This document shows, piece by piece, positions 17,049-26,637 of a stretch of 64,000 nucleotides of DNA. The stretch is from Anaerovibrio lipolyticus (GTDB lineage: Bacteria > Bacillota > Negativicutes > Selenomonadales > Selenomonadaceae), in NCBI RefSeq assembly GCF_021531495.1, contig NZ_JADYTY010000002.1, forward strand, positions 79,679 to 143,678, read 5' to 3'. Position numbers and translations under genes: made by a program. Position 1 is the stretch's first letter; each line of letters starts with the position of its first letter. The notes under the pieces were generated by a model. That model worked only from the letters and a program-made list of their open reading frames with translations. It did no database searches and had not been told where the DNA came from.

Positions 17049-18716
17049 TCAATAAGCACCTACCATGATAAAATCATCCTTAACATACTGGGTACAATGA
17101 GATTCCTTAACCTGAACATTCTTAACAATGGAGTTAATGCTCAGTCGTACACCTGGATACATGGTATCTGCCACACATACTCGGCCATGCTTCATATTCT
17201 GCATCTCCGCATCAATTTCCCTCAACCGCTTTTCACTGCGCTCCACCTTCCCTGCTAATGGGAACTGAGAACAAACCAAACTGTTCAGCTGCTCCACTTT
17301 ATTAGGCGGCAAAAGCTTTACATCTATTTTTTCCAAGGTTGATAAGGTCTTATTCAGCATTTCCAGACGCTTTTGGGCCTCATTGTATTCCTTAAGTGCC
17401 TGCTGATATTCCTTTTGCAGCATAGGATTAACACCTACGCTCAAACGGGTAATAACATTTGCTTCATTACCTATGCATCTAGCTCGAATTTCCTCACCAG
17501 CCGCTAGGTTGCCACCAGTAATCTGTCCCTTGCCTTCATCCATAATGAGACGGCGACCTGCCCGTATAGTGGAATGCATAGCCACATCCTGAATGAAAAT
17601 ATCTCCACCAGCTTCGATATCAGCATTCTCAGCAAAGGAAGCATGAAAATCCCCTCTTGCCTTAATAAAGCCTCGGTTCATACCTCGAACGCCACCCTTG
17701 ATAAATATATTGGCGCCTTCTACATTGGCTGCACTAACCATACCCATGATCTCAATATCTCCGGCTGCCTTTACCACAAAGCCAGCTTCCACATTGCCGC
17801 TAATAGTAACAGATCCATCAAAATCAATATTGCCGGTTTCCATGCAGACATCCCCTTTGATTTCCAAACGAGGATCCACATCTATCTTGCTGCCCTTGTC
17901 TACAATCTGGCCATCCATATCTGCCACTACAAAATTTTCGTCCTTGATAATGGTGTTCTTGCCAGCAGGCACAGGCTTGGGCTTACCATTTCTGGCCATA
18001 ATCCTATTGCCAAATACATTTGTACCGGGAATTCCTTTGGTATGAGGTATTCTCTCCGCCAATACCTGGCCCTTGTTAGCCCGCAGGAACATATTTAGAT
18101 TCTTATAATCTGCCCTATCATGCTCATCTACGACTGGTACGCCCTTTTCGCCTACATTAAACTTACGGATAATCTGAGCATCCTGCCCATTCTGAGGAGC
18201 CTCTCCCTTGGCCACCTCCGTAGGACGACCGGTATGACTTGCTTTCTTAACGGCCTCATCATTAATACCATATCTGACATTTTTTACCTGCAACGCTTCA
18301 TATATCATTTCTGCCGTAGGAATAGACTGCTTACCAGCCACATTAAATCTTATGGCAGCAGACAATTTATCTGAAGCAATCTCTACAATAACCTTGCCAT
18401 ATTCTACATGCTCCTGCAAGGCTTCCTGATCTACTTCTTCATCAGCAGCCTGACTGGAATAGCCCTGTGGCAAAGTAAAATCCTTGCCCAAATAAACAGG
18501 AACGCCGTCATTTTTTCTCAGTGCATCAGTCATAGCCATGAGGTCATAATCCAAAACACTAAAATCCTTTAAAACCCGACGCATATCAGAAACCTCAAAC
18601 ATCAGGCCAGTCCCATCCTTGGGGTATACGGTTAGATAGATACCATCTGCACAGAATTCCAACAGATAGCCTTCTTTCTCGCCACCTACTTTTGCTATAA
18701 TCTTACGTTCATCCAT
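17049..18716 (-). CDS. FapA family protein (DUF342), flagellar-operon polymer-like protein
   Basis: The 555-residue protein has the FapA layout: a mixed N-terminal region, a central right-handed beta-helix built of repeats such as KGDVCMETGNIDFDGSVTISGNV and GDIEIMGMVSAANVEGANIFIKGG, and a C-terminal coiled coil (QKEYQQALKEYNEAQKRLEMLNK). Members are common next to fliA in Firmicutes. Reports link the family to flagellar assembly or cell-surface stress, but no enzymatic role is known. It lies 61 nt downstream of fliA. Confidence 0.88.
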   Translation of the reverse strand: MDERKIIAKVGGEKEGYLLEFCADGIYLTVYPKDGTGLMFEVSDMRRVLKDFSVLDYDLMAMTDALRKNDGVPVYLGKDFTLPQGYSSQAADEEVDQEALQEHVEYGKVIVEIASDKLSAAIRFNVAGKQSIPTAEMIYEALQVKNVRYGINDEAVKKASHTGRPTEVAKGEAPQNGQDAQIIRKFNVGEKGVPVVDEHDRADYKNLNMFLRANKGQVLAERIPHTKGIPGTNVFGNRIMARNGKPKPVPAGKNTIIKDENFVVADMDGQIVDKGSKIDVDPRLEIKGDVCMETGNIDFDGSVTISGNVEAGFVVKAAGDIEIMGMVSAANVEGANIFIKGGVRGMNRGFIKARGDFHASFAENADIEAGGDIFIQDVAMHSTIRAGRRLIMDEGKGQITGGNLAAGEEIRARCIGNEANVITRLSVGVNPMLQKEYQQALKEYNEAQKRLEMLNKTLSTLEKIDVKLLPPNKVEQLNSLVCSQFPLAGKVERSEKRLREIDAEMQNMKHGRVCVADTMYPGVRLSINSIVKNVQVKESHCTQYVKDDFIMVGAY

Positions 18717-18777
18717 GTACAGCCCCCCTGGCTATTCTTCAATACTAGATGCCAGTATCTGATATATGTAAAATGTA

Positions 18778-19527
18778 TCAGAGTTCATTCATATTAGCCA
18801 AAAATCCCCTTAGCTTGAATATAGCCTTGGTATGCAACTGGCAAATACGCGCTTCTGATAAATGCATTATCAAGCTTATTTCCTTCATGGTCAATTCATC
18901 ATAATAATATAAAGACACCACTAGCTTTTCTTTTTCGGTCAGCTCATCCAATGCCCCCATGAGAGTTTCCTTTAGCTCTACGTATTCGGCACTGCTGTGA
19001 GGATCCATATCCTGAGCCCCTGCGGCCTCAGATTTCATATATTCCCCCAGAGGTATAATAGTTGCTGCATTTATCTGCTGCTCCAGATGATGTACCTGCT
19101 CCACAGTCATATCTAATTCCTGAGCCAGCTCCTCATCTGTTACCCCGTGGCCTAGTCTACCCTCCAGCTTGTTTACCGCAGTCTCATATCTACGGATTTT
19201 TTGTCTGAGGGAAACGGATATCCAATCCCTGGAACGCAAATCATCCTTCATGGCCCCGCTGATACGCAGGCCGGCATAAGTCTCAAATTTGTTTCCTCGC
19301 CGGATATCATATCTGGCCACTGCGTCCATCAGACCAAAATATCCGCTGATTATCAAATCATCCCTGTCCACATGGGCCGGCAGACTCATGGCCATACGGC
19401 CAGCTATAATATTTACCAGAGGCAGATAGTGCTCCACCAGCTGATTGCGAATTTCCAGAGTTGGATTCTGGGAATAGACCTGCCAAAGATTATTTATATC
19501 CTCAGCTGATTTATGATCATTCTGCAC
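18778..19527 (-). CDS. fliA: Flagellar RNA polymerase sigma factor (sigma-28, FliA/SigD)
   Basis: The 249-residue factor has region 2 (VDRDDLIISGYFGLMDAVARYD, FETYAGLRISGAMKDDLR), region 3 (IRRYETAVNKLEGRLG) and region 4 (LTEKEKLVVSLYYYDELTMKEISLIMHLSEARICQLH). It would direct late flagellar promoters such as flagellin, and is normally held by FlgM until the hook is done. Neither FlgM nor flagellin is in this window. It is near the end of the operon, as in Bacillus. Confidence 0.95.
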   Translation of the reverse strand: MQNDHKSAEDINNLWQVYSQNPTLEIRNQLVEHYLPLVNIIAGRMAMSLPAHVDRDDLIISGYFGLMDAVARYDIRRGNKFETYAGLRISGAMKDDLRSRDWISVSLRQKIRRYETAVNKLEGRLGHGVTDEELAQELDMTVEQVHHLEQQINAATIIPLGEYMKSEAAGAQDMDPHSSAEYVELKETLMGALDELTEKEKLVVSLYYYDELTMKEISLIMHLSEARICQLHTKAIFKLRGFLANMNEL

Positions 19528-19559
19528 TATGCCTCACCACCATTGCTTGTATCACCTGA

Positions 19560-19955
19560 TTACGATTCACTGCTGCCTGTTACCTTGCGGAGAGAATCTG
19601 TATCCAGAGGTGCAAATCCTTCCTGATTACTCCTCTCCGGCTGTGGCTCAGTAACAGCATCCTTATCCTGAGCATCCCCCGCTGCTTCGGCTTCTGCCTC
19701 AGATTGCTCCTGCTTTTCCTTCTGCTTCAAATCCGTCATAGCCTGCTCTGTTTCCTTAATAAGAGAGCCATAACCTATCTTTTCAAACAGAAAAGCACCG
19801 ATATAAACCAATACACCGGTGGCTAAAAAAATGCAAGCTGTCCGCATGAGAATAACCGATATGCGGACATCACTCAGCAATCCGGCAGCTATAGCCGTCA
19901 AACCTGCTATAGCTGCAAATACCAGGGCCGCCGTAAGCTTACAAATATCTATCAT
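19560..19955 (-). CDS. Small membrane protein with acidic tail, unknown function
   Basis: About 131 residues: two membrane helices (about 5-25 and 35-60) and a Glu/Gln/Asp-rich, probably disordered cytoplasmic tail (KEKQEQSEAEAEAAG...). The ATG at 19955 begins 1 nt after the cheD stop and has AAGGAAA upstream; an upstream GTG at 19973 lacks spacing for a ribosome-binding site. Its place between cheD and fliA matches small SwrB-like membrane genes of Firmicute fla operons in position, but I see no clear sequence match to SwrB. Confidence 0.68.
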   Translation of the reverse strand: MIDICKLTAALVFAAIAGLTAIAAGLLSDVRISVILMRTACIFLATGVLVYIGAFLFEKIGYGSLIKETEQAMTDLKQKEKQEQSEAEAEAAGDAQDKDAVTEPQPERSNQEGFAPLDTDSLRKVTGSSES

Positions 19956-19956
19956 G

Positions 19957-20442
19957 TTAGATTTCCTTATCACCTTTGTCTATGGTTTTTACCTTATAGA
20001 CACCATTGGCCAAATCAATCTGCACAGTTCGTCCATAGTTACCGCCTGTATCCTCTCCCACAACAGGAATGGATAAACTAGCCAATATTTCCTTGGAGGC
20101 TGCGGCATTACGCAGACCAACTCTCATAATATCGGAAGCATTGGCAAAAGCAAACATCTGGGCACCGCCAGCCAGCTTGGCAACCAATCTGGACTTGACA
20201 GCTCCCATGCTAATAAGCTCCTGTAGCATATCTTTGATTCCCGTATCGGCAAATTTTGCTCTATTCTCATTGGAACGGGATTTGCTGCTATCAGGCAGCA
20301 TAATGTGCAGTAGACCACCAATTTTTGTCTGAGGATCGTACAGGGAAATGCCTATACATGAACCCAGACCATAACTTATTAAGATATCAGGTGCACGGCC
20401 AACCTTATAGTCAGCCATCCCCACCTTTACTAAATCTGGCAT
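19957..20442 (-). CDS. cheD: Chemoreceptor glutamine deamidase CheD
   Basis: The 161-residue protein has the CheD catalytic pair Cys29 (GLGSCIGISLYDP) and His46 (GGLLHIMLPDS). It deamidates glutamines on methyl-accepting receptors and binds CheC, raising CheC phosphatase activity. It lies 4 nt downstream of cheC, the usual coupled pair. Confidence 0.96.
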   Translation of the reverse strand: MPDLVKVGMADYKVGRAPDILISYGLGSCIGISLYDPQTKIGGLLHIMLPDSSKSRSNENRAKFADTGIKDMLQELISMGAVKSRLVAKLAGGAQMFAFANASDIMRVGLRNAAASKEILASLSIPVVGEDTGGNYGRTVQIDLANGVYKVKTIDKGDKEI

Positions 20443-20446
20443 ATAG

Positions 20447-21061
20447 TTACACTCCCACTGCTTGTAATATTATCTCCAACGAACCTGGATCTGGTACGAG
20501 GAAAAAATGACCCTTGATACCATCATCCTCAGTTTTGAATTCAGTTTCAATAACCAAGGCATGGTCACCCATCTGGCCAAGCTGTACCAGCACAACGCTA
20601 AGAATAGCCCCTGCCATATCCATAGCCAAAGCTGGAATAGATGGCAGCAGGGAAATATTCGTAAAATTAAACAGCGCATTAAGGTAGGCACCAGAAAGAA
20701 TATTGCCTATCTCCATCAAGGCTGATTCATCCATAAAGTCCAGCTTCTGGGTGTCGCCATGCTTTTTGCCCATAAGCATATCCACCAGATAGAAGGCGCT
20801 ATCCCTTGGCAGCAAGAACAAAATATTGCTAGGCGCCTTGCCATATACCCGCAGGAATACGCCTACCACCATTGTATCAGGACCGCCTACCAGCTCTGGA
20901 ACCTCTTCCAAAGGTACAATAGATACCCTTGGCACGTCCATATCTATACGACGATTGATAATCTGTGACAACGCTGTAGCAGAATTTCCTGCACCTACAT
21001 TGCCTATTTCTCGTAGTGCATCCATCTGCACCGGAGAAAGACTTGCGATATCATCTGACAT
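20447..21061 (-). CDS. cheC: CheY-P phosphatase CheC
   Basis: The 204-residue protein carries both duplicated CheC phosphatase motifs: REIGNVGAGN near residue 17 and MEIGNILSGAYLN near residue 115, each with the active Glu and Asn. It dephosphorylates CheY-P and takes part in adaptation with CheD. Its neighbours are cheW and cheD. Confidence 0.96.
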   Translation of the reverse strand: MSDDIASLSPVQMDALREIGNVGAGNSATALSQIINRRIDMDVPRVSIVPLEEVPELVGGPDTMVVGVFLRVYGKAPSNILFLLPRDSAFYLVDMLMGKKHGDTQKLDFMDESALMEIGNILSGAYLNALFNFTNISLLPSIPALAMDMAGAILSVVLVQLGQMGDHALVIETEFKTEDDGIKGHFFLVPDPGSLEIILQAVGV

Positions 21062-21097
21062 TTCCTTTATCCCACCAATCTATACAATCTGAAAGAC

Positions 21098-21565
21098 TTA
21101 TTCCTCACCACTCAGTCCTATAATTTCGCTGATATTGAGCTGGATAATCAATCTGCCATCCACTTTGCCGATACCGGAAATAAACTTAGAGCTGGAATCC
21201 GTACCAGAGGTAATAGCTCTAGTGGTATCAATATCTGCTGCACTAATAGTACGCACCTCTGTTACTGCATCCACCAGCATACCTACAGAAACTTCATCGT
21301 ACTGTACAATAACAATTCTAGTATTAGCAGTATATGGTGTATCCTCCAAGCCCAAACGCTTTTTCAAATCAATAACCGGCAATACGCTGCCACGAAGATT
21401 GATTACACCCTTTATGAAATCAGGCGCAAAAGGAACACGGGTAATATCGGTTAATCCCTTGATTTCCTGCACGTTTAAAATACTGAAGCCATATTCTTCA
21501 TTTCTCAGCTTAAAGGCAACTACCTGTACATCATCGTCAGTCATTACCTTATCATCCTTAGCCAT
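21098..21565 (-). CDS. cheW: Chemotaxis coupling protein CheW
   Basis: The 155-residue protein is one CheW domain (VVAFKLRNEEYGFSILNVQEI, NLRGSVLPVIDLKKRLG). It links CheA to chemoreceptors at the membrane array. It sits directly after cheA. Confidence 0.96.
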   Translation of the reverse strand: MAKDDKVMTDDDVQVVAFKLRNEEYGFSILNVQEIKGLTDITRVPFAPDFIKGVINLRGSVLPVIDLKKRLGLEDTPYTANTRIVIVQYDEVSVGMLVDAVTEVRTISAADIDTTRAITSGTDSSSKFISGIGKVDGRLIIQLNISEIIGLSGEE

Positions 21566-21583
21566 CTTCTGTACCCCCTTCGA

Positions 21584-23674
21584 TTACATCAATGCGCTGA
21601 CATCCAGAATCATAGCCACATGGCCATCACCCAGAACAGTAGCACCTGCCAACATCTTCAGGCCGGACAAAAGCTTGCCTAAAGTCTTAATAACGATTTC
21701 CTGCTGGCCAATAAGATTATCTACCACAATACCAATCTTGTGGTCACCAACATGAACAACAACCACAAAGATATCATCCTCTTCATTGGACTTACCCTGT
21801 GGTACACTCAGTACCTCATTAAGGCGAGCAATTGGTATAATCTGTCCACGCAGAACAATAACTTCCTTGTTCTGTACGGTCTTAATGTCATTAGGAGTAA
21901 TATTGATGGTGCTATCAATGGAGCCCAAAGGAATAGCATACATCTCATCCTGAACCTTAACCAGCATAGCCTGAATAATAGCCAAGGTCAGAGGCAGCTT
22001 AATCTTGAAAACAGAACCCTCATCAATCTTGGTTTCTACATCTACATGGCCGCCCAGGGACTCAATCTTGCTGCGTACTACATCCATGCCTACACCGCGT
22101 CCGGATACGTCAGTAATGGTTTCAGCAGTAGAGAAGCCTGGCAGGAAAATCAAACGCACTGCATCAGCATCTGGCAAAGCATCAGCTTCCTCACGGCTAA
22201 TCATACCCTTTTCTACAGCCTTGTTACGAATCTTATCAGCATTAATACCTGCACCATCATCCGTAACCATGATAACTACATTGTTGCCCTCGTGACGAGC
22301 AATCAGGCCAACCTCACCGGTTCTTGGCTTACCCTTGGCCTCACGATCATCAGGATGCTCTACACCATGATCCAGAGAGTTTCTCAGCAAATGCATCAGT
22401 GGATCACCGATTTCATCAATTACGGTACGATCCAGCTCTGTATCCTCACCCTCAATAGTCAGGTTAATATCCTTATTCAATTCCTTGGCCAAATCTCTAA
22501 CCATACGTGGGAAGCGGTTGAATACCTGGCTAACAGGCACCATTCTTACCTTCATAACTACGGACTGCAAGTCAGTAGTTACTCTATCCATCTGCTCCAA
22601 GGTCTCTGTCAGCTCAGTAAGACGATGAGTCATACCAATCTGCTCCAAACGTACCTTGTTAGTAACCAGCTCTCCTACCAGATTCATAAGGGTATCCAGT
22701 TTTTCAATATCAACACGAACAGACTGTCCACCTACATGATTCTTTTTATCGTGCTTACTATTGCCATTAGCTGCTGGATGCTTATCTGCTGCCTTGGCAA
22801 CAGGATCTGCCTTTGGTGCTGGAGTGGAAGCCTTGGCAACAGCAGCTCCAGCCTTTGGTTCTTCAGCATTCTTTGGTGCATCCAAAACAATTTCGGTAGC
22901 TTTTACTGCACTGATTTCGGAAATAGCAGCAACCCCTTCTTCTATTTTATGAGCATCTGCATCAGTTACCAGACAAACATCAAAGCTATGGTCAAATTTT
23001 TCCTGCTCCAAATCCTGAGCTGGTGGCACAGACTTAATAACATCGCCCAGCTCGTCCAGAACATTCATAACCATGTAGGAACGAGCGGATTTCAAAAGAC
23101 AAGTATCCGCAATCTCCACATGTACCCAGAACGGAATCAAGCCACTATTCTTGGCCTCTCTAATAACCAACATATCTGTATCATTCAGCTCGCATCCCTC
23201 TGGCAGCTGGGACTTAACAGGTTTTGCCGCCGGCTCAACAGGAGTTCCTGGCAGCTTCACACCAGTTTCTGCCTCAGCCTGTGCCACAGACTCTCCTTTA
23301 GCGATGGCATTAACCATACGAACCAGCTCAGATACATCAACTGCATCCTCACCGTCTCCGTTGGCTATATTATCAACCATTTCCTGCAATGCATCTACAC
23401 ATTTGAAGATTACATCAATAATTTCCTCGCTAACCTTCAGCTGTTCCTTGCGGAGCATATCCAAAAGATTCTCCATATCATGAGTCAGCTCGGCAGTCTT
23501 GGTATAGCCCATAGTAGCAGACATACCCTTCAAGGTGTGAGCATTACGGAAAATCTCATTAAGGACTGATAAATCCTCAGGATCATTTTCCAGGCTCAGC
23601 AGACCATCATTCAGAGACTGCAAATGTTCCCGTGATTCATCCAAAAACATTTCCATGTACTGATTTGTTTCCAT
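21584..23674 (-). CDS. cheA: Chemotaxis histidine kinase CheA
   Basis: The 696-residue kinase has the P1 phosphotransfer domain with His46 (NAHTLKG), a CheY-binding P2-like domain (about 160-270), an Ala/Lys/Pro-rich linker, the P3 dimerisation helices, a P4 ATPase domain (HLLRNSLDHG, VTDDGAGI, GRGVGMDVV) and a C-terminal CheW-like P5 domain. It autophosphorylates in response to receptors and passes phosphate to CheY and CheB, both encoded nearby. Confidence 0.97.
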   Translation of the reverse strand: METNQYMEMFLDESREHLQSLNDGLLSLENDPEDLSVLNEIFRNAHTLKGMSATMGYTKTAELTHDMENLLDMLRKEQLKVSEEIIDVIFKCVDALQEMVDNIANGDGEDAVDVSELVRMVNAIAKGESVAQAEAETGVKLPGTPVEPAAKPVKSQLPEGCELNDTDMLVIREAKNSGLIPFWVHVEIADTCLLKSARSYMVMNVLDELGDVIKSVPPAQDLEQEKFDHSFDVCLVTDADAHKIEEGVAAISEISAVKATEIVLDAPKNAEEPKAGAAVAKASTPAPKADPVAKAADKHPAANGNSKHDKKNHVGGQSVRVDIEKLDTLMNLVGELVTNKVRLEQIGMTHRLTELTETLEQMDRVTTDLQSVVMKVRMVPVSQVFNRFPRMVRDLAKELNKDINLTIEGEDTELDRTVIDEIGDPLMHLLRNSLDHGVEHPDDREAKGKPRTGEVGLIARHEGNNVVIMVTDDGAGINADKIRNKAVEKGMISREEADALPDADAVRLIFLPGFSTAETITDVSGRGVGMDVVRSKIESLGGHVDVETKIDEGSVFKIKLPLTLAIIQAMLVKVQDEMYAIPLGSIDSTINITPNDIKTVQNKEVIVLRGQIIPIARLNEVLSVPQGKSNEEDDIFVVVVHVGDHKIGIVVDNLIGQQEIVIKTLGKLLSGLKMLAGATVLGDGHVAMILDVSALM

Positions 23675-23694
23675 TTCTATTCCCCCTGATTTGA

Positions 23695-24891
23695 TTAATT
23701 CCTAACTCTTTTTATAATCGCATCTGCTATCTGCCCTATTGGCAGAACCTCATCTGCAATGCCAGCCTCCACTACAGATTTTGGCATACCATATACAACA
23801 CAGGTTTCCTCAGCCTCAGCTATAACATAACCCCCAGCCTTCTTTATCTTTTTCATTCCAGCAGCACCATCGCATCCCATACCTGTAAGGATAACTGATA
23901 CCACCTCAGAACCATATTTTACCACAGAATCAAACATTATATCCACCGCTGGCCTATGGGAAGCCAAAGGCGGATCCTGATTCAGAGAAATCTCTCTTTT
24001 TGCAGCATTTCCTCTAACTGTAAGATGATATCCACCTGGTGCAATATAAACATGACCTGGCAAAATAAGATCTCCCTGCTCTGCTTCCTTAACCGTAACA
24101 TGAGACAGAGAATTCAATCTCTCGGCCAATGATTTGGTAAAGCCTGGCGGCATATGCTGCACAACTACCATGCCACATGGCATATTAGCTGGCAACCTTG
24201 GTATTACCTGCTGCAGGGCTCTTGGTCCTCCTGTTGAGGTTCCTAGAGCCACAAGCTTGGTAGAATTACCTCCAGCCGAACTGCTATAGAAGGATGTAGC
24301 AGGCTTCTGCTTCATTAGAGGATTCTCATGCTTGGCCAACATACTGGTATATCCATGAGATGTAGATAGACCTGTAGGTTTGCTTATCTGAGAGGATTGA
24401 TTTCCATAACCTTTCCTCTCAAATATATTAATTCGCTTTAAATTCGGCGCTTCCTGCTTTTTCTGAAAAATATTCTGGATATTTTTTGTTTTTCTTACTC
24501 CAACAGAGGCAACACTGCGACATTTTTCAATAATATCGTCCTCTATGCTATCTATTTTGGAGATTGAGCCTCCTGCCTTGCAAAGAAAATCCACTGCTCC
24601 TAGTTCCAAGGCCCTAATGGTTTCATCCGCATCCTTCTTGGTAAGACTGCTGAACATCAGCACGGGCACAGGGCAGTCCTTCATAATGACCTGCAAAGCC
24701 TGCAATCCATCCATTACAGGCATGTTAATATCCAGCGTCAACAGATCTGGTTTTTCTTTGGCAACCAGCTCTACAGCTTCCTTACCATTTCTGGCAATAC
24801 CTACTACCTGAAAATCTGGTGTTTTGGTAAAAAGGTCTGATATTACCTTTCTCATAAAGGCAGAGTCATCTGCTATAACCACGCGAATCAT
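23695..24891 (-). CDS. cheB: Chemotaxis response regulator/protein-glutamate methylesterase CheB
   Basis: The 398-residue protein has a receiver domain (Asp8, Asp9, phosphorylated Asp54 in TLDINMP) and a methylesterase domain with the Ser-His-Asp triad in LGTSTGGPRAL, VQHMPPG and GMGCDGAAGM. It demethylates receptors. I chose ATG 24891 with GGAGG 7 nt upstream. The matching methyltransferase CheR is not in this window. Confidence 0.96.
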   Translation of the reverse strand: MIRVVIADDSAFMRKVISDLFTKTPDFQVVGIARNGKEAVELVAKEKPDLLTLDINMPVMDGLQALQVIMKDCPVPVLMFSSLTKKDADETIRALELGAVDFLCKAGGSISKIDSIEDDIIEKCRSVASVGVRKTKNIQNIFQKKQEAPNLKRINIFERKGYGNQSSQISKPTGLSTSHGYTSMLAKHENPLMKQKPATSFYSSSAGGNSTKLVALGTSTGGPRALQQVIPRLPANMPCGMVVVQHMPPGFTKSLAERLNSLSHVTVKEAEQGDLILPGHVYIAPGGYHLTVRGNAAKREISLNQDPPLASHRPAVDIMFDSVVKYGSEVVSVILTGMGCDGAAGMKKIKKAGGYVIAEAEETCVVYGMPKSVVEAGIADEVLPIGQIADAIIKRVRN

Positions 24892-24905
24892 TTGCCTGCC
24901 TCCTC

Positions 24906-25595
24906 TCACTTAGTGCCAATTCCCTTGGCCAGACTTTGTCTTTGTATTTCAAAAATAAACTTTACCAGCTTATTCTGATGTACCTTGCTCATATCCAAGA
25001 ATTTTACACCTATCTGATAAGTAGGTGTGATTGCATTTTTGATAGGAACACATCGCATTATCTGACCGGTAATCCGCAGCATTCCCACTCCCGGAATGCT
25101 GGTCAGCTCTACTACTGCCTTACTGCCTACAGGCAGCTCCTTGTCATTGGTAAGGGCAATGCCACCGCCGCTGATATCAGTAATGCGGGTGATAATCATA
25201 TCTTCCATGGCACCATATTCATTAAGGGGCCGCAAAATTACTGTATAGTCTGCTGATACACGAACAAATTCCCTATTCTGAATCTTTTGTACCTCAGCAG
25301 GCATAGTAACAATCCAAACAGGGATATTCCCTTCCCTAGCCTTATCCAAGTAATGGGTACTAAACTTGTAAAAGCATCCATCACCAGGAGTTTTGCCCAT
25401 CATAGCTTCTCCCGGTCTAGGAATAATTGGTACTCCTTTTTCGTTCATGGGCATAGCTGCCAATATTTTACCATTTTTGATTTCTTCTACACGACTGCTT
25501 ACACCTTCCGGTGCTTCCTCTGGATAGAACTCCAGTCGCGAACCAATCTTTATTACCTTGTCTGCAGCTAATTTTGTGCCTTTAAAACCACTCAT
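24906..25595 (-). CDS. PilZ-domain c-di-GMP receptor (YcgR/DgrA-type flagellar brake)
   Basis: The 229-residue protein has an N-terminal YcgR-like domain followed by PilZ. The PilZ c-di-GMP motifs are visible as NREFVRVSAD (basic residue in an RxxxR-like position, partly reduced) and DISGGGIAL (D/NxSxxG). Such proteins bind c-di-GMP and slow or stop the motor. It is first behind an internal promoter at 25674-25702. Confidence 0.9.
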   Translation of the reverse strand: MSGFKGTKLAADKVIKIGSRLEFYPEEAPEGVSSRVEEIKNGKILAAMPMNEKGVPIIPRPGEAMMGKTPGDGCFYKFSTHYLDKAREGNIPVWIVTMPAEVQKIQNREFVRVSADYTVILRPLNEYGAMEDMIITRITDISGGGIALTNDKELPVGSKAVVELTSIPGVGMLRITGQIMRCVPIKNAITPTYQIGVKFLDMSKVHQNKLVKFIFEIQRQSLAKGIGTK

Positions 25596-25673
25596 TGGTA
25601 TCCCCTCATAGTAAATTAGTATAAAGCAACCAAATTCATCTTTTGGTTACTGAAAAATCTCGCCTTTTCTTCT

Positions 25674-25702
25674 ATTTTATCTAAAAACACATATTATTGC
25701 AA
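25674..25702 (-). promoter_or_regulatory. Internal promoter for the pilZ-che-fliA segment
   Basis: TTGCAA and TAAAAT with 17-nt spacing on the minus strand, in the 112-nt gap between flhG and pilZ. A 7-bp stem-loop (AACCAAA/TTTGGTT, 25628-25648) lies between it and the pilZ start. Confidence 0.5.
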
Positions 25703-25707
25703 AAATA

Positions 25708-26631
25708 TTAACGAACGTTATGAAAAAATTTTCGTAAAAACCCCTGCCAGCCCATTTTCACCTGCTGTTCTCTGCCTGTCAGCAAGGAATCAGCCAAGGA
25801 GGCTATACATTTAGAAGCCAAAGAATCTGGATATGCAGCCATAATAGGAACTTGTTTCCTAACAGAGCGCATCATATTGTTATCGTCTAAAATAAATCCC
25901 AAAGATTCCAATTTCATATGGAGAAATTTATCTGCTGTACAAATAAGCTTGTTGGCCGTTTCATGACTTTCCATAAGGTCAAAAACACGATTTACCACCA
26001 GTCTGATAGGCTGCTGGGCTCCCAAACTGCAATATGCCTTCAAAACCGCATAGCCATCTGTCAAGGAGGTTGGCTCTGGCGTAGTAACCAAAACTACCTC
26101 GTCAGAGGCCATAATAAAGTCCAAAACATTTTTACCTACACCAGCGCCAGTATCCACCAAAATAATATCTGCCCAATCATCACAACCAGCCAGTTTATTA
26201 AAAATAACCTGCCTTTGAATAGTAGACAGCTCCCCGGCATGCTCCATCCCAGAGCCGCCAGATATATAGCTGACTCCGTAAGGCCCCCGTATCAGCACGT
26301 CCTCCAGCTCTACACCTTCATTAACCAAAGACATCATGGTCTGACGAGAACTGGTCCCCAGCAGTACGTCCACGTTGGCTGTGCCAAGATCTGCATCCAC
26401 CACTACCACACGTTTGCCCTTTTTTCCCATAGCAATGGCTAGATTCACCGTAAGATTGGTTTTGCCTACGCCTCCCTTGCCACTGGTAATAGCAATAACT
26501 CTGGCTCCCTGACTAACTGGCTGATAAGCCATGCTCTGAGAACTTCCCTGCAATCTCCCGGAGTCCATTGTATCTTCTTTTGTAATTTTCCCCTCTACAA
26601 GCATTCTCAGCCTGGTAGCCTGATCATCCAT
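25708..26631 (-). CDS. flhG: Flagellum number/placement ATPase FlhG (FleN/YlxH, MinD/ParA family)
   Basis: The 307-residue protein has the deviant Walker A of the MinD/ParA family (SGKGGVGKTNLTVNLA), the switch I region VVVDADLGTANVDVLLG and a Walker B-like ILVDTGAG. A short N-terminal segment (residues 1-20) could be the activator helix that stimulates FlhF GTPase. With FlhF it controls number and site of flagella. It lies 6 nt downstream of flhF. Confidence 0.94.
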   Translation of the reverse strand: MDDQATRLRMLVEGKITKEDTMDSGRLQGSSQSMAYQPVSQGARVIAITSGKGGVGKTNLTVNLAIAMGKKGKRVVVVDADLGTANVDVLLGTSSRQTMMSLVNEGVELEDVLIRGPYGVSYISGGSGMEHAGELSTIQRQVIFNKLAGCDDWADIILVDTGAGVGKNVLDFIMASDEVVLVTTPEPTSLTDGYAVLKAYCSLGAQQPIRLVVNRVFDLMESHETANKLICTADKFLHMKLESLGFILDDNNMMRSVRKQVPIMAAYPDSLASKCIASLADSLLTGREQQVKMGWQGFLRKFFHNVR

Positions 26632-26637
26632 ACCCTC

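Noticed and set aside
21740..23569. 609-codon open frame on the plus strand opposite cheA
   Set aside because: Its composition (many His, Asn, Gln, Ile, Trp and Cys) reflects the complement of cheA codons, and cheA has every kinase motif in the other strand.
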